Shown: positions 1 to 7,014 of the stretch, piece by piece | How the letters are laid out: the number at the start of each line of letters is the position of its first letter | How positions within the stretch are numbered: position 1 is the first letter of the stretch | Origin: Cytidiella melzeri | Taxonomy: Eukaryota; Basidiomycota; Agaricomycetes; Polyporales; Irpicaceae | DNA: 14,866 nt | Assembly: GCA_022592445.1 (NCBI GenBank) | Contig: JABYQR010000633.1 | Coordinates: forward strand, 1-14,866 | Direction of reading: 5' to 3' | Position numbers and translations under genes: made by a program | Notes under the pieces: generated by a model | What the model saw: the letters and a program-made list of their open reading frames with translations, nothing else | Told to the model about the DNA's origin: nothing | Databases searched by the model: none

Positions 1-30
1 GATCCCAGTCCCTGGGGTCTTGGCTGTTTG

Positions 31-39
31 TTATATAAA
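31..39 (+). promoter_or_regulatory. TATA-like box upstream of the hammerhead ribozyme
   Basis: The sequence TTATATAAA lies just upstream of the ribozyme fold. In hammerhead-bearing retroelements such as Penelope-like elements and retrozymes, the ribozyme sits inside the terminal repeat near the transcription start. A TATA box is only suggested by composition, and its distance to the ribozyme (about 5 nt) would place the start inside it. Treat this as tentative. Confidence 0.3.
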
Positions 40-41
40 CC

Positions 42-119
42 CTGGCTAGGGCGCTGATGAGTCTCAACGACGAAAGCACCCCCCGTCTCTACCAAGAGAG
101 GGTCCTTCGCCATCGCCAG
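42..119 (+). ncRNA. Type I hammerhead self-cleaving ribozyme
   Basis: All conserved core parts are present in order. Core CTGATGA is at 54-60. Stem II is GTC/GAC (61-63 with 69-71) with loop TCAAC, followed by GAAA at 72-75. Stem III pairs A75-T106 and G76-C105, has one C-C mismatch, then ACCC/GGGT (78-81 with 100-103). After a CCCG bulge comes TCTCT/AGAGA (86-90 with 95-99), closed by loop ACCA. Stem I is open at its far end (type I): GGCG 50-53 pairs with CGCC 108-111, and CTGGC 42-46 pairs with GCCAG 115-119. A 3x3 internal loop (TAG/ATC) in stem I could make the tertiary contact with loop II. The predicted cut is after T107 (a UH site, here UU, which is less common than GUC). Type I hammerheads with this layout are known from eukaryotic retroelements, notably Penelope-like elements, but no reverse transcriptase is visible here. 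The fold was done by hand; activity is inferred. Confidence 0.85.
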
Positions 120-132
120 CTCTCATCCGCGC

Positions 133-152
133 CACCTCGCTTCGCTCGGTGT
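133..152 (+). other. Small hairpin after the ribozyme
   Basis: A short inverted repeat (CACC ... GGTG) surrounds the sequence TCGCTTCGCTC between the ribozyme and the CCTAA pentamers. It is weak, and no function can be assigned. Confidence 0.25.
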
Positions 153-159
153 CGCCCCC

Positions 160-183
160 TCCTAACCTAACCTAACCTAACCT
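160..183 (+). repeat. Short telomere-like (CCTAA)n run
   Basis: Four head-to-tail CCTAA pentamers follow the hammerhead. On the other strand this reads TTAGG, a telomere-type unit known from arthropods; most fungi use TTAGGG. It is far too short to be a chromosome end and may be an interstitial relic or a simple repeat. Some endonuclease-less Penelope-like elements attach to telomeric repeats, so its position next to a hammerhead is suggestive but unproven. From here to about 440 I see no gene. Confidence 0.55.
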
Positions 184-514
184 TCGTGATGGATCAACTT
201 CACAGTTGCATTAAACCGCTCAAAATGACATATTATTTACATAACACCCCCATCACAGTGTCACACACTTGTACCCCCCTCGCAACAATATCACAAATTC
301 CCACGCTGCGTTACAGATCATAGTTCTCCGGTTCATGCCCAAAATCTCGTTTTATTCACAAAAACACAGTTGCCCTACTTATATTCCACCACTCATCGCA
401 TTATGTCTCCCTCCCATACATGCTTGGCCTGCATTCCAACAGCACCACCGTACACTGCGCACACACAATACCCCACATACACTTCATACATCAAAACCAA
501 GCCTAACCTCAGAA

Positions 515-596
515 GGCGTGGTGGCGTAGTGGTACCAGCACTGGACCTTGCACACACTGCAGTGCAAGACGTTCGGTTTGATCCCGGCTCACGCCA
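515..596 (+). other. tRNA-like head with pol III A and B boxes, copy 1
   Basis: The acceptor stem GGCGTGG (515-521) pairs over seven positions with TCACGCC (589-595), one of them G-T. A box: TGGCGTAGTGGT (522-533). B box: GGTTTGATCCC (575-585). The anticodon arm is abnormal: CTTGCAC (547-553) pairs perfectly with GTGCAAG (562-568) around an 8-nt loop, so no standard anticodon can be read. It is therefore a tRNA-derived promoter/head rather than a working tRNA gene. Confidence 0.6.
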
Positions 597-626
597 CACA
601 AACAACGCCGATATACTCGCTGGCTT

Positions 627-667
627 CAAGCATTCCCTGCAACGTAACCCGTTACAGGTAATGCTTG
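627..667 (+). repeat. Long hairpin in SINE-like body, copy 1
   Basis: CAAGCATT (627-634) pairs with AATGCTTG (660-667). After a mismatch CCTG pairs with CAGG, and after another AAC pairs with GTT, leaving a short loop. The same fold is kept in the second unit at 976-1016 with only a loop change, which suggests that the structure is maintained or at least characteristic of the element. Confidence 0.6.
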
Positions 668-799
668 TAGCAAGCATGTTTTTCTTACCAGCCCTCGCCC
701 CTCCCCGATAGCGCAACGTTTTCTTATCGGAATACTACCCCTCCTCCCAACAGCCCGATAGTGCGGTAATTCGCTATCGGGGGGTCACCAACATGCCAT

Positions 800-1140
800 C
801 TTTCACCACTACTGCGCACAAGCAATACCCACATACACTACATAGATCAAAACCATCCCTAACCTCACAAGGCGTAGTGGCGTAGTGGTTATCGCACCGG
901 ACCTTGCACCCCCTCCAGTGCAGGGCGTTCGGTTCGATCCCCACTCACGCCACACGCCGGTATACTCGCTGGCTTCAAGCATTCCCTGCAACGTATCCCG
1001 TTACAGGTAATGCTTGTAGCAAGCATGTTTTTCTACCACCCCTCGCCCCTCCCCCGATAGCGCAACGTCTTCTTATCGGAGCACCACCCCTCCTGCCAGC
1101 AGTCCGATAGCGTTGTAGCCTGCTATCGGAGAAAACCCTC
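800..1140 (+). repeat. tRNA-like SINE-like unit, tandem copy 2
   Basis: This is the second tandem copy. Tract order is as in the first: lead, tRNA-like head (871-952), long hairpin (976-1016), and two CCGATA hairpins (1054-1079 and 1103-1130). It is followed by two further hairpins of the same family not preceded by a third head. Confidence 0.6.
871..952 (+). other. tRNA-like head with pol III A and B boxes, copy 2
   Basis: The acceptor GGCGTAG (871-877) faces TCACGCC (945-951) with one mismatch and one G-T pair. A box TGGCGTAGTGGT is at 878-889. B box GGTTCGATCCC (931-941) matches the consensus better than copy 1. The D stem GCG/CGC is intact. As in copy 1, the anticodon arm is replaced by a long stem (CCTTGCAC with GTGCAGGG), where a T-G pair replaces the T-A of copy 1, so the stem is preserved. 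It is not a canonical tRNA. Confidence 0.6.
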
Positions 1141-1249
1141 AGTACTCATTTCCCCGATAGTGCGGACTCTCGCTATCGGGGAATCCCCTTGACACGCCCT
1201 GCACCATGCCTCCGATAGTGAACAACTTTCTTATCGGACTCGCACTCCG

Positions 1250-1476
1250 TGCTCAAATTGTTCAAATTGCTCAAATTACATCAATTACATCACTGGGCAC
1301 TGAAAATACCGACCCCCATTTTTCATTAGCCCTCTGCCCCTGCAAATATTGACACTCTCTTTTTCAAGGCACATGACCCTGAAAATATTGTTTGTCGCTT
1401 TTTGAGGCCCTACAGGCCCTCAAAAACAGAGGCTGAACCTCAGGCTGAACCTTACCAGGGTAGTTCTTTAAGGTAT
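1250..1476. other. Unassigned spacer with CAAATTG and CATCAATTA repeats
   Basis: A short run of CTCAAATTG/TTCAAATTG followed by ATTACATC units occupies about 1251-1292. The rest shows no reading frame, promoter or repeat that I can identify, up to the point where R1 homology starts (AATTGAATG near 1476). Confidence 0.4.
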
Positions 1477-2385
1477 AATTGAATGCAGTGCTGGCTGCTG
1501 ATGAAACCATGTCCAGTTAATGTCTGCATTGTCTCACCCCCATCAGAGCTGCCACAGGCTATGTTCTGATTTTACCTCCTCCTTAGAGAGCACCTAATGC
1601 TTGTGAAATTTTGTGCAACAATCCAATGCAGTGCTTGCTGCTGATGCAACCATGTACTGTTGATGTCTGAACTGCCTCACCCCCATTGGAACTGCCACAG
1701 GCTGTGTTCTGATTGTAATTCCTGCTTAGAGAGCAAGAGCAACTCACAGTTGTGAAACCTTGTGAAACAATCAGATACAGTACTCACTACTAATGCAGCC
1801 ACAAACCCACATTGTCCAAGAATGTAGGGGTTGAGAATTTGTAGTTGGCCTCCAAAGGACTGGTAATTCTTGCTCAGAGCCAATACTATGTGTGGCATGT
1901 CTTCTAATTGTATTCCTTGTTCAGAGAGCAAGCAATGTCTGTAGATTGCTGCACATGTACCTGACCAGAATTTGACATCATAGCAAGAGTGGAGTTTGGA
2001 TCTGAGTCTGAGTGACCTTTTTCAGTAGACTGGCCATAACTTGCACATTCCACTTCATTTGACAGGATGTTTGTACCAGGATGTTGCCACAAGATAGCGC
2101 TATCCAATGGTGTATTATATGTACAGATTTGTACCCATTCTCAGTCTGTAAAAATCCAATAGTGCATTTTGATTGCAAAAGTGACCTGATACAAGTTATA
2201 AAGGGCTGATAACAAGGCCAATGTTCCACCATTGGCTGGATTCATTGTTTTGTTGCTGACACTGTTACTGTCTGTATTCTGCCATTAAATTCCCACACTT
2301 TGGGGGACAAAAAGGTCACATCTGAACAGGCATCAATGCGCTGGAGCACACTGGAACAATTCTTCTTCAATCTTCAGAGATTGCA
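1477..2385 (-). repeat. Repeat family R1, copy 1
   Basis: This segment matches 7455-8345 in the same orientation and 9363-9775 plus 11167-11548 inverted. It starts with two clear monomers of about 145 bp (GAACTGCC or GAGCTGCC every ~145 nt) and a third diverged one. It then holds a unique part and ends near CTGGAACAATTCTTCTTC. I give the minus strand because the best reading frame is there (see copy 2). In this copy the frame is broken near 1980, where one base is missing relative to copy 2 (CATAGCAAGAG against CATAGAAAAGAG). The family is unrecognised; a multi-copy mobile element is the natural reading. Confidence 0.6.
1677..2107 (-). pseudogene. Broken R1 reading frame in copy 1
   Basis: The minus-strand frame found intact in copy 2 (7641-8072) is here split into two overlapping pieces (2107-1904 and 1931-1677) by a single-base deletion. 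Apart from that region the translated sequences are the same. The protein family is not recognised. The break and the lack of an ATG at the 5' end argue that neither copy makes a working protein. Confidence 0.4.
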
Positions 2386-2389
2386 AGAA

Positions 2390-2660
2390 TGGAACTGGTT
2401 GTAACATGTTTTGGGAGAGTGTGATATATCAAGCATATTTAGAGGGGCAATATATGTGTTGGCAAGGAAATGTACTGGATCACACAGCCCACTGTAACCA
2501 TTGCTACATATGCATCACTGCAACTCCTATTTTGCCTCTGCTTTGTGCACTGTTGTATCAGCACAGCACATGAGCCAAGCCACAGAATAAGTATATAAAG
2601 CTTTTTGTTACCTCTCATACCACTAACCCTCAGCAGCACTCAACCCCTATTCCTTCACAT
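2390..2660 (+). promoter_or_regulatory. Gene-free stretch with a possible core promoter (TATATAAA)
   Basis: After R1 copy 1 there is a gene-poor stretch with TATATAAA at 2592-2599, followed by a C/T-rich region (CCTCTCATACCACTAACCC) that resembles a transcription start and 5' leader of a fungal LTR. No LTR boundaries or partner LTR are visible, so this is only a candidate. Confidence 0.25.
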
Positions 2661-2676
2661 CTTTCCACTGTTGCCT

Positions 2677-3030
2677 CAGCACTGGTTGGTGAGTACATTG
2701 CCATTCATGATGCACTCATCTGTGGGTCACTGTACTAAATTGGATCTTACCAGTAGCTTCTCTGTGCTTCAACATCTGGCCCAATCCCAGGTTGTTTTCA
2801 TTGCTTCAGTACTGCTTGGTCAGTACATTGCTGTTCACATTGCATTCAGGGCACTGTACTGAAACTTTCCCCATAGCTAGCTAGCTAGCTGTCTTACTAC
2901 CTTCTCAAACCTTCCATCACCCTTTGTCATCCAGCCCAGCCCTAGATCTTCTCCTTGCTTCAGCACTGGTTAGTGAGTAAATCACCATTTACATTGGGCT
3001 TGGGTTACTGTACTAAAATTGCTCTTACAT
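2677..3030 (+). repeat. Three diverged tandem units starting CAGCACTGGTTRGTGAGTA
   Basis: Units begin at 2677, 2807 and 2961 (spacings of 130 and 154). Each starts with a CAG(C/T)ACTG(G/C)TT motif and contains CACTGTACT or TACTGTACT about 60-70 nt later. The GGTGAGTAC and TTAGTGAGTAA parts resemble 5' splice sites. They lie downstream of the TATATAAA, so they may be a repeated leader of a dead LTR element. Function is unknown. Confidence 0.45.
2874..2890 (+). repeat. TAGC microsatellite
   Basis: A run of four TAGC units plus a partial one lies within the second tandem unit. It is an ordinary short microsatellite. Confidence 0.8.
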
Positions 3031-3227
3031 CTAGCTGCCTACTGCCATTCTTGAACCTTTCATTCTCATCAACGTCCTCTCCTTATGCTGGTTGTGCAGT
3101 TCCTCACCTCTTATGTTTTGCTTGCCACTGTTGTCACCAGAACATTCCATACGGCAACTGCGTCTGCCACCCCACACCGCAATGCACTATTCCATTATCA
3201 GACTCTCTCCAAATCTGGCAACTTTGA

Positions 3228-3681
3228 AACATTAGAACAACCAGGCACCGGCTATTTTCTGCATGTCTCTCATCAAAATCATCTCATGAAGCGGACAGAT
3301 GTTACAAGGAGGAATATTCCCGCGCCTCGAGATATTTGGACAAACAGCTTGATGATCAGAATCAGACTGCTCTATTCAACAATATGTATGAGCAGATCTT
3401 CAGAAATCATAACTTGGAGAAGCCTGGGGACCCAATCAAAGCAGCTGTGTGGACAATGATAAAGTATCATTGCGAAAAGGGGTTCTGGACTTGGAATCCA
3501 GAAGTGGTCGTTACCAGGTGGCCAGGGCCACGTGTCCATGTGCCTCAAACAAGGGAAAGACGCAGAGGACATGCTTAAGGGCTGCTATAACATTTGCACA
3601 AAATTGATGGATAACTTTAATGGGGTGTGGGGCGTGGAAAGGGCAGAGGCACAAGGACAGCAGGCCTGCCTCATGAAGTAA
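3228..3681 (+). pseudogene. Unrecognised coding relic with one frameshift
   Basis: The frame opens after a stop at 3225 and reads through HEADRCYKEEYSRASRYLD, then IKAAVWTMIKYHCEKGFW (from about 3283 to 3490). After about 3470-3500, near the run AAAAGGGG, the sensible translation moves to another frame: GGQGHVSMCLKQGKDAEDM, then GVWGVERAEAQGQQACLMK, with a stop TAA at 3679-3681. Charged residues, Trp and Cys are distributed as in a real protein on both sides, so a single indel is the simplest explanation. I do not recognise the family; a transposon-encoded protein is likely from context. The 5' end is unclear. Confidence 0.4.
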
Positions 3682-3689
3682 AATTTGGC

Positions 3690-4130
3690 ATTTTTCCAGA
3701 TCTCATGTATACTCTGGAGTGTTTCTAACAGCTTGGATCTCAGAGCATTTTCATGTAACTGGGGCAGTAGAGCTTCAATTCCCCTCAAATAAAATCATCT
3801 ACATACTTCATCATGAATATCAGACACTTTGTATGAAGAACTTTGCAGCCTCTATTCCCTACTGTCCACCATGGTTTGTGTATTGCACCTTTCAATTCAT
3901 GTTAAGTAGCAATACATTGTGTATATACCTAAATTAACTCAGTGAAGCCTCTAGACGTTAGGTACAGTACATGTATGCGGGAGTAGGGCCAGCAAGTGGC
4001 AAGATACAATTCCTGAAGTCCAAAATGTAATTTATGCTACAAATATGTTGTACATGTTGAATAAGAAGAGGTGTTTAGTCAGTAGAGCATGTATATATTG
4101 CAACTGAACATCTGCGTCCTTGTTCAACAG
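3690..4130. other. Spacer containing a short LTR-end fragment
   Basis: No convincing gene is visible. At 3987-4015 the sequence GCCAGCAAGTGGCAAG then TACAATTCCTGAAG matches the outer end of the LTR at 5558-5587 (GCCGGCAAGCGGCAAG, TACAATTCCTGAAG). It is thus a fragment of an LTR terminus in the same minus orientation; the remaining LTR is not recognisable. Confidence 0.4.
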
Positions 4131-4133
4131 TCA

Positions 4134-4769
4134 TTAAGAAACTTCTGTAATATGACCATTGTACTCAGTATGTCTACCAGTATGTATTTCATTGTGAAAC
4201 CATATATGACCATTGTTATTAATGGTGCAGCAAGTGAATTGATTGTCACCATAGTGAAGAATTCCACATAAGTTGAACTCATATCCACTAGCCTGCATGG
4301 TACGTTCAGACTTGAAGACAATTTCATCTTCTAATATTACTGCTATCAATGAAGGTGCACTTGAAAACCAGTACAGTAATTCTGTATTTGTGTGACATGT
4401 AGTACACTTTTTCTTGGACTTGATGTGCATTAATGTGTTCATCCACTGTGAAATTGTTTGTCCATTACACAAGCCAATACATTTGACTTTATTTTTCCAG
4501 GTATTCTTTGTACACCGCCATATAGTAGATCTTGCATATGGCACAGATATTATTTCACATTTGCATTTATTACAGTATGATACTTTCAACGTTGAAGTTG
4601 CAACTGTTGAAAGCATATACCCACAAAGTTCTCTTACATCATTACCAGTTGCATCTATGGAAAATATATCTGGTATACCCTGATGCAGACAGTTTTGAAT
4701 GATTGTTCTACCATCTTCTACATTATCATTGTCAAAAAACAGATCATTAAAGACATCACAAAATGGGAC
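4134..4769 (-). pseudogene. Ubiquitin-specific-protease-like C-terminal fragment (peptidase C19-like)
   Basis: A minus-strand frame is open from about 4775 to a stop at 4134. It reads PFCDVFNDLFFDNDN, an Ile/Leu-rich stretch, then two cysteine clusters (CNKCKC and CTTCHTNTELLYWF). It ends in a histidine-box-like region (FNLCGILHYGDNQFTCC, then GHIWFHNEIHTGRHTEYNG). Two CxxC pairs and a late Y-x-L-x-G-I-x-H-Y-G box are the pattern of the zinc finger and catalytic His of USP-type deubiquitinases. The catalytic Cys box that should precede this region is missing: the reading is cut at about 4768, where R1 monomer sequence (AAGCAGGAGT) takes over. About 212 codons survive. Related domains occur in proteins of fungal DNA transposons, so it may be transposon cargo. 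The fragment cannot be active as it stands. Confidence 0.5.
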
Positions 4770-5054
4770 TCCTGCTTATAGACCAACTGGTGGTTGTGAA
4801 ACTGTATGGAAGAATCAAAGGCAGTGCTCTATGCTGATGCAACCACGTCCTGTTGATGTCTGAACTGCCTCTGCCTAATTCGAACTGCCACAGGCTATGT
4901 TCTGATCAACTAATGGTTGTGAAACTTCGTGCAACCATCCAATGCAGTGCTTGCTACTGATGCAACCATGTCCTGTTGATATCTGAACTGCCTCACCCCC
5001 ATTGGAACTGCCACAGGCTGTGTTCTTATTGTAACTTCTGCTTAGATAACAGTT
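4768..5054 (-). repeat. R1 monomer fragment (about two units)
   Basis: GAACTGCC landmarks at 4862 and 4985 mark two monomers. The first lacks about 22 nt after GTTCTGAT compared with other copies. The block joins the protease fragment on the left and the LTR end on the right (TAACAGTT then TGTTGCGG), so an R1 copy was disrupted on both sides. Confidence 0.6.
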
Positions 5055-5188
5055 TGTTGCGGAGCGACTGCTGCTATGCTGATAACCCTAACCAGGCAGT
5101 GAAGTAAAGAGGAAGGGGGTAGAACTCCAACGACGACAACGAGGTCAAAGTCGATGATGAGCAGGCAAGCAGGCACTGAGGCCGGATA

Positions 5189-5269
5189 CTAGCAGTGCAA
5201 ATGACAGAGTTGATAGGGTATGATACCAAGTTACATGCAGTGACTCACCTAGCAGTGCAAATGACAGAG
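5189..5269 (-). repeat. 60-bp tandem duplication with an intron-like layout in the LTR leader
   Basis: A 21-nt sequence (5189-5209) is repeated without change at 5249-5269. On the minus strand it ends GCACTGCTAG. The first copy is followed directly by GTGAGTCAC, and the second ends in CTAG 60 nt later, so the segment between them has a GT donor and AG acceptor. It may be an intron made by tandem duplication; splicing is inferred only. Confidence 0.45.
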
Positions 5270-5305
5270 AGGTCAAGATGCAGAGCTGGGGAGGGTAACG
5301 TCTGC

Positions 5306-5313
5306 TATATATA
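5306..5313 (-). promoter_or_regulatory. TATA box of the minus-strand LTR
   Basis: TATATATA sits roughly in the middle of the LTR, with C/T-rich sequence downstream on the minus strand, as expected for the U3/R boundary. Confidence 0.5.
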
Positions 5314-5374
5314 CTGTGGTTGGGTGGTCTGTGCACAAGTTCCCACACTAGGGACTGGAGTAACTGTGGGGCTG

Positions 5375-5545
5375 GAGTAACAATAGAACAATAAGGGACC
5401 AGGGTAACTGTCAAGGACAAGGGTACGTAGAACAATAGAGCTAAAACAATAGAACAATAGAACAATAGAATAGCACAATATAACAGTAGAAACTGGGGGA
5501 ATCCCTACCAATAGAGAGGAGACAATAGACAAAAGACAATAGAAT
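5375..5545 (+). repeat. CAATAGAA/ACAATAG repeats of the LTR
   Basis: Imperfect CAATAGAA units are clustered at 5377-5480 and again at 5518-5545. This kind of tract is part of the LTR U3 and reappears at 8390-8405, which identifies that piece as a fragment of the same LTR family. Confidence 0.65.
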
Positions 5546-5589
5546 AGCGTTAGCAAGGCCGGCAAGCGGCAAGTACAATTCCTGAAGAT

Positions 5590-5821
5590 TGAATGAAATA
5601 TTACTTTTCAAGCCAGATTTGTATGTAAACTTGGTGCTGGTAGCAGCCTGAACAAGTAATTGTGTTAGGAATAGCTTCTTTGATGAGTAATGTATAGTAA
5701 GTTGGTGGTTTGTTTCCACTGGAGCACAATATTGTTTGAGGTGCCACAATGGGTGGGAATGCAGAATTAAAACATGTACAAGTTTGTGGAGTAGAGCATG
5801 GAGATAAAAATTGTTTGACAT
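5590..5821 (-). pseudogene. Possible coding remnant next to the LTR
   Basis: A minus-strand frame of about 78 codons runs from an ATG at 5821 (starting MSNNFYLHALLHKLVHVL) into the LTR boundary, where the reading becomes LTR sequence. I do not recognise it. It could be the end of an old element protein or chance. Confidence 0.2.
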
Positions 5822-5829
5822 GCGACTTT

Positions 5830-6600
5830 TTCTTAATTGCTAAGACTGACTATTGTCAAGGGACAAGTTGTTAAGTCAGAACCCCTGGGTGTAGCTACAC
5901 ACAAGGTCAAATGATGGTCTAGGCCGCGCGGTTGCTGTCAAGCACAGTGGCAGACAGATGATGGTTTGATAGAAGGAATATTGATACGAAGTGGATATAC
6001 CAAGGTTCTAGCCCCCATGTCTACCGCATGTTGACCTAACTACTTTTGGACCAGTTCAAAGTAGTGGTAGCAAATCGGAGGAGTAGAAAGGAAGAACAAC
6101 ACACAGAGAACAGTCACTGCTTTGGAATGCCAATGAGAGAAAAGACCGTCAAGGTGCGGAAACAAGGGACAATAGAAAGGGGAGTCATGGGGCAAAGATC
6201 AATAGAGAAGGGGTTGAAGCCAAAACAGAGGATAGACGGGGTTGGACCTGAAACAGGGGATAGATGGGGTTGGACCCAATGGAGTGGTAACGGAGGTATG
6301 GAAAGGCCAAGGGTTGCACCAAGGCAATGGTAACAAATTGGAGTTAGGTCCGAGGGTTGAATGACCACAAGGAGACAACCAATGACATAATAGTCCGTGT
6401 TGAACAATGGCGATGTGGATCGGGGAATGAGGGAGGAAGGACAGGTTGGATCGTCAAGGCAAGTGTAAAGAAGATAGCCAGTTATCAGCATAATTGAAGA
6501 AGTGAAGAAAAGGTGAAGACCATTTGTAACATTAATGGTGTTGAACTATGTTAAATAACCTAAATGCAATTTGATAAGCTGCAGGAGCAGGGTTGCAAGT
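5830..6600. other. Unassigned stretch
   Basis: This is AG-rich on the plus strand, especially 6060-6300, with no reading frame that looks coding. The only structure I can point to is the 28-bp tandem duplication listed separately. Confidence 0.4.
6224..6279 (+). repeat. 28-bp tandem duplication
   Basis: Two adjacent units start AACAGAGGATAGACGGGG and AACAGGGGATAGATGGGG, both followed by TTGGACC. The period is 28 bp. A fragment of the same motif (GGATAGA) is not seen elsewhere nearby. Confidence 0.6.
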
Positions 6601-6602
6601 GA

Positions 6603-6854
6603 TTATGTTATTGATAGCAGATTGAATAAATCATATAGCATGGAATAGTTAATTGCACCTGTGACTTTGTTACCAAAAACAAACTCAGTACACAACTCTG
6701 TTCCCGGTAAAGATCTTGCCAAGCCATTTGTCATGAATATTGACTGTATTACAGGCATTTGCTGTTGGTGACACCTTTGATAGGCAACTTGATCTGGGAT
6801 AAAGTGACTGTACTGCAATTGATTAGTTTGGTTGCAGGAACAGGAGCCATACAT
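6603..6854 (-). pseudogene. Possible coding remnant, unrecognised
   Basis: A minus-strand frame of 83 codons includes HFIPDQVAYQRCHQQQMPV and then NGLARSLPGTELCTEFVF. Its amino-acid mix is protein-like, but it matches no family I know and has no visible continuation. It lies directly left of the R1 array; a fragment of an element protein is possible. Confidence 0.2.
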
Positions 6855-7014
6855 TGATGAAGGTAGTCACTAATGGTGGCAAGGGGCTTTATCTATCCTG
6901 TCATTAATCTTGTGCAGTGTTCACTGCTGATGACAGAAAATTGCTTGCGTAAGAAATAAAGAGCTTGAGGCTGTCTCATTAGATTGACTCCCACAGCAAG
7001 TTACATTTGTCCCG

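Larger units (their letters stand above)
440..796 (+). repeat. tRNA-like SINE-like unit, tandem copy 1
   Basis: This is the first of two head-to-tail copies of a unit of about 355 bp (second copy about 800-1140). In order each copy holds a lead sequence ending in CCTAACCTCA, a tRNA-like head, a body with a long hairpin (627-667), and two CCGATA hairpins (705-730 and 754-781). The layout of a tRNA-like head plus an unrelated body is that of a SINE, but no A-rich or simple tail is visible. The two copies diverge at scattered positions throughout, so the duplication is not brand new. Confidence 0.6.
705..1238 (+). repeat. Family of six CCGATA/TATCGG hairpins
   Basis: Six imperfect palindromes of 26-30 nt share the stem CCGATA...TATCGG: 705-730, 754-781, 1054-1079, 1103-1130, 1152-1181 and 1211-1238. 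Two subtypes alternate. One has a short 6-7 bp stem with a CTTATCGG right arm (705, 1054, 1211). The other has a 10-11 bp stem with CTATCGG (754, 1103, 1152). Loops differ while arms are kept. Copies at 705/754 and 1054/1103 belong to the two SINE-like units; the last pair stands alone. No spacer regularity or cas gene supports CRISPR. Confidence 0.65.
5055..5586 (-). mobile_element. Solo-type LTR of a Ty3/gypsy-like element, minus orientation
   Basis: Read on the minus strand, the segment starts TTCAGGAATTGTACTTGCC and contains reiterated CTATTGT/TATTGT tracts. A TATA box (TATATATA, 5306-5313) follows, and it ends CTCCGCAACA. This is the layout of a gypsy LTR (U3 with repeats, TATA, R, U5 ending in CA). 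The start TTCAGG differs from the usual TG. No primer binding site follows the 3' end and no polypurine tract precedes the 5' end; R1 sequence abuts directly on the left. It therefore looks like a solo LTR without a visible target duplication. Confidence 0.55.

Noticed and set aside
269..711. Plus- and minus-strand reading frames over the first tRNA-like unit
   Set aside because: They run across the A/B boxes and hairpins of a duplicated non-coding repeat and are not preserved in the second unit.
515..952. Two functional tRNA genes
   Set aside because: Acceptor and T regions fit, but the anticodon arm is a long perfect stem with an 8-nt loop in both, so no canonical anticodon exists; they are tRNA-like heads of a repeat.
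705..1238. CRISPR-like array
   Set aside because: The repeated hairpins are irregularly spaced (about 50 to 300 nt), have variable centres and lie in eukaryotic-looking DNA without cas genes.
1495..1501. Further hammerhead core (CTGATGA) at 1495 and near 10255
   Set aside because: Neither is followed by a stem II and GAAA, so only the 7-nt motif matches by chance.
5145..5821. Minus-strand frames rich in Leu/Ile/Tyr/Cys inside the LTR
   Set aside because: They translate the TATTGT/CAATAG tracts of the LTR in several frames at once, a composition effect.
6046..6491. Overlapping frames on both strands around 6046-6491
   Set aside because: An AG-rich stretch with a 28-bp duplication keeps frames open on both strands; no domain or codon pattern supports either.
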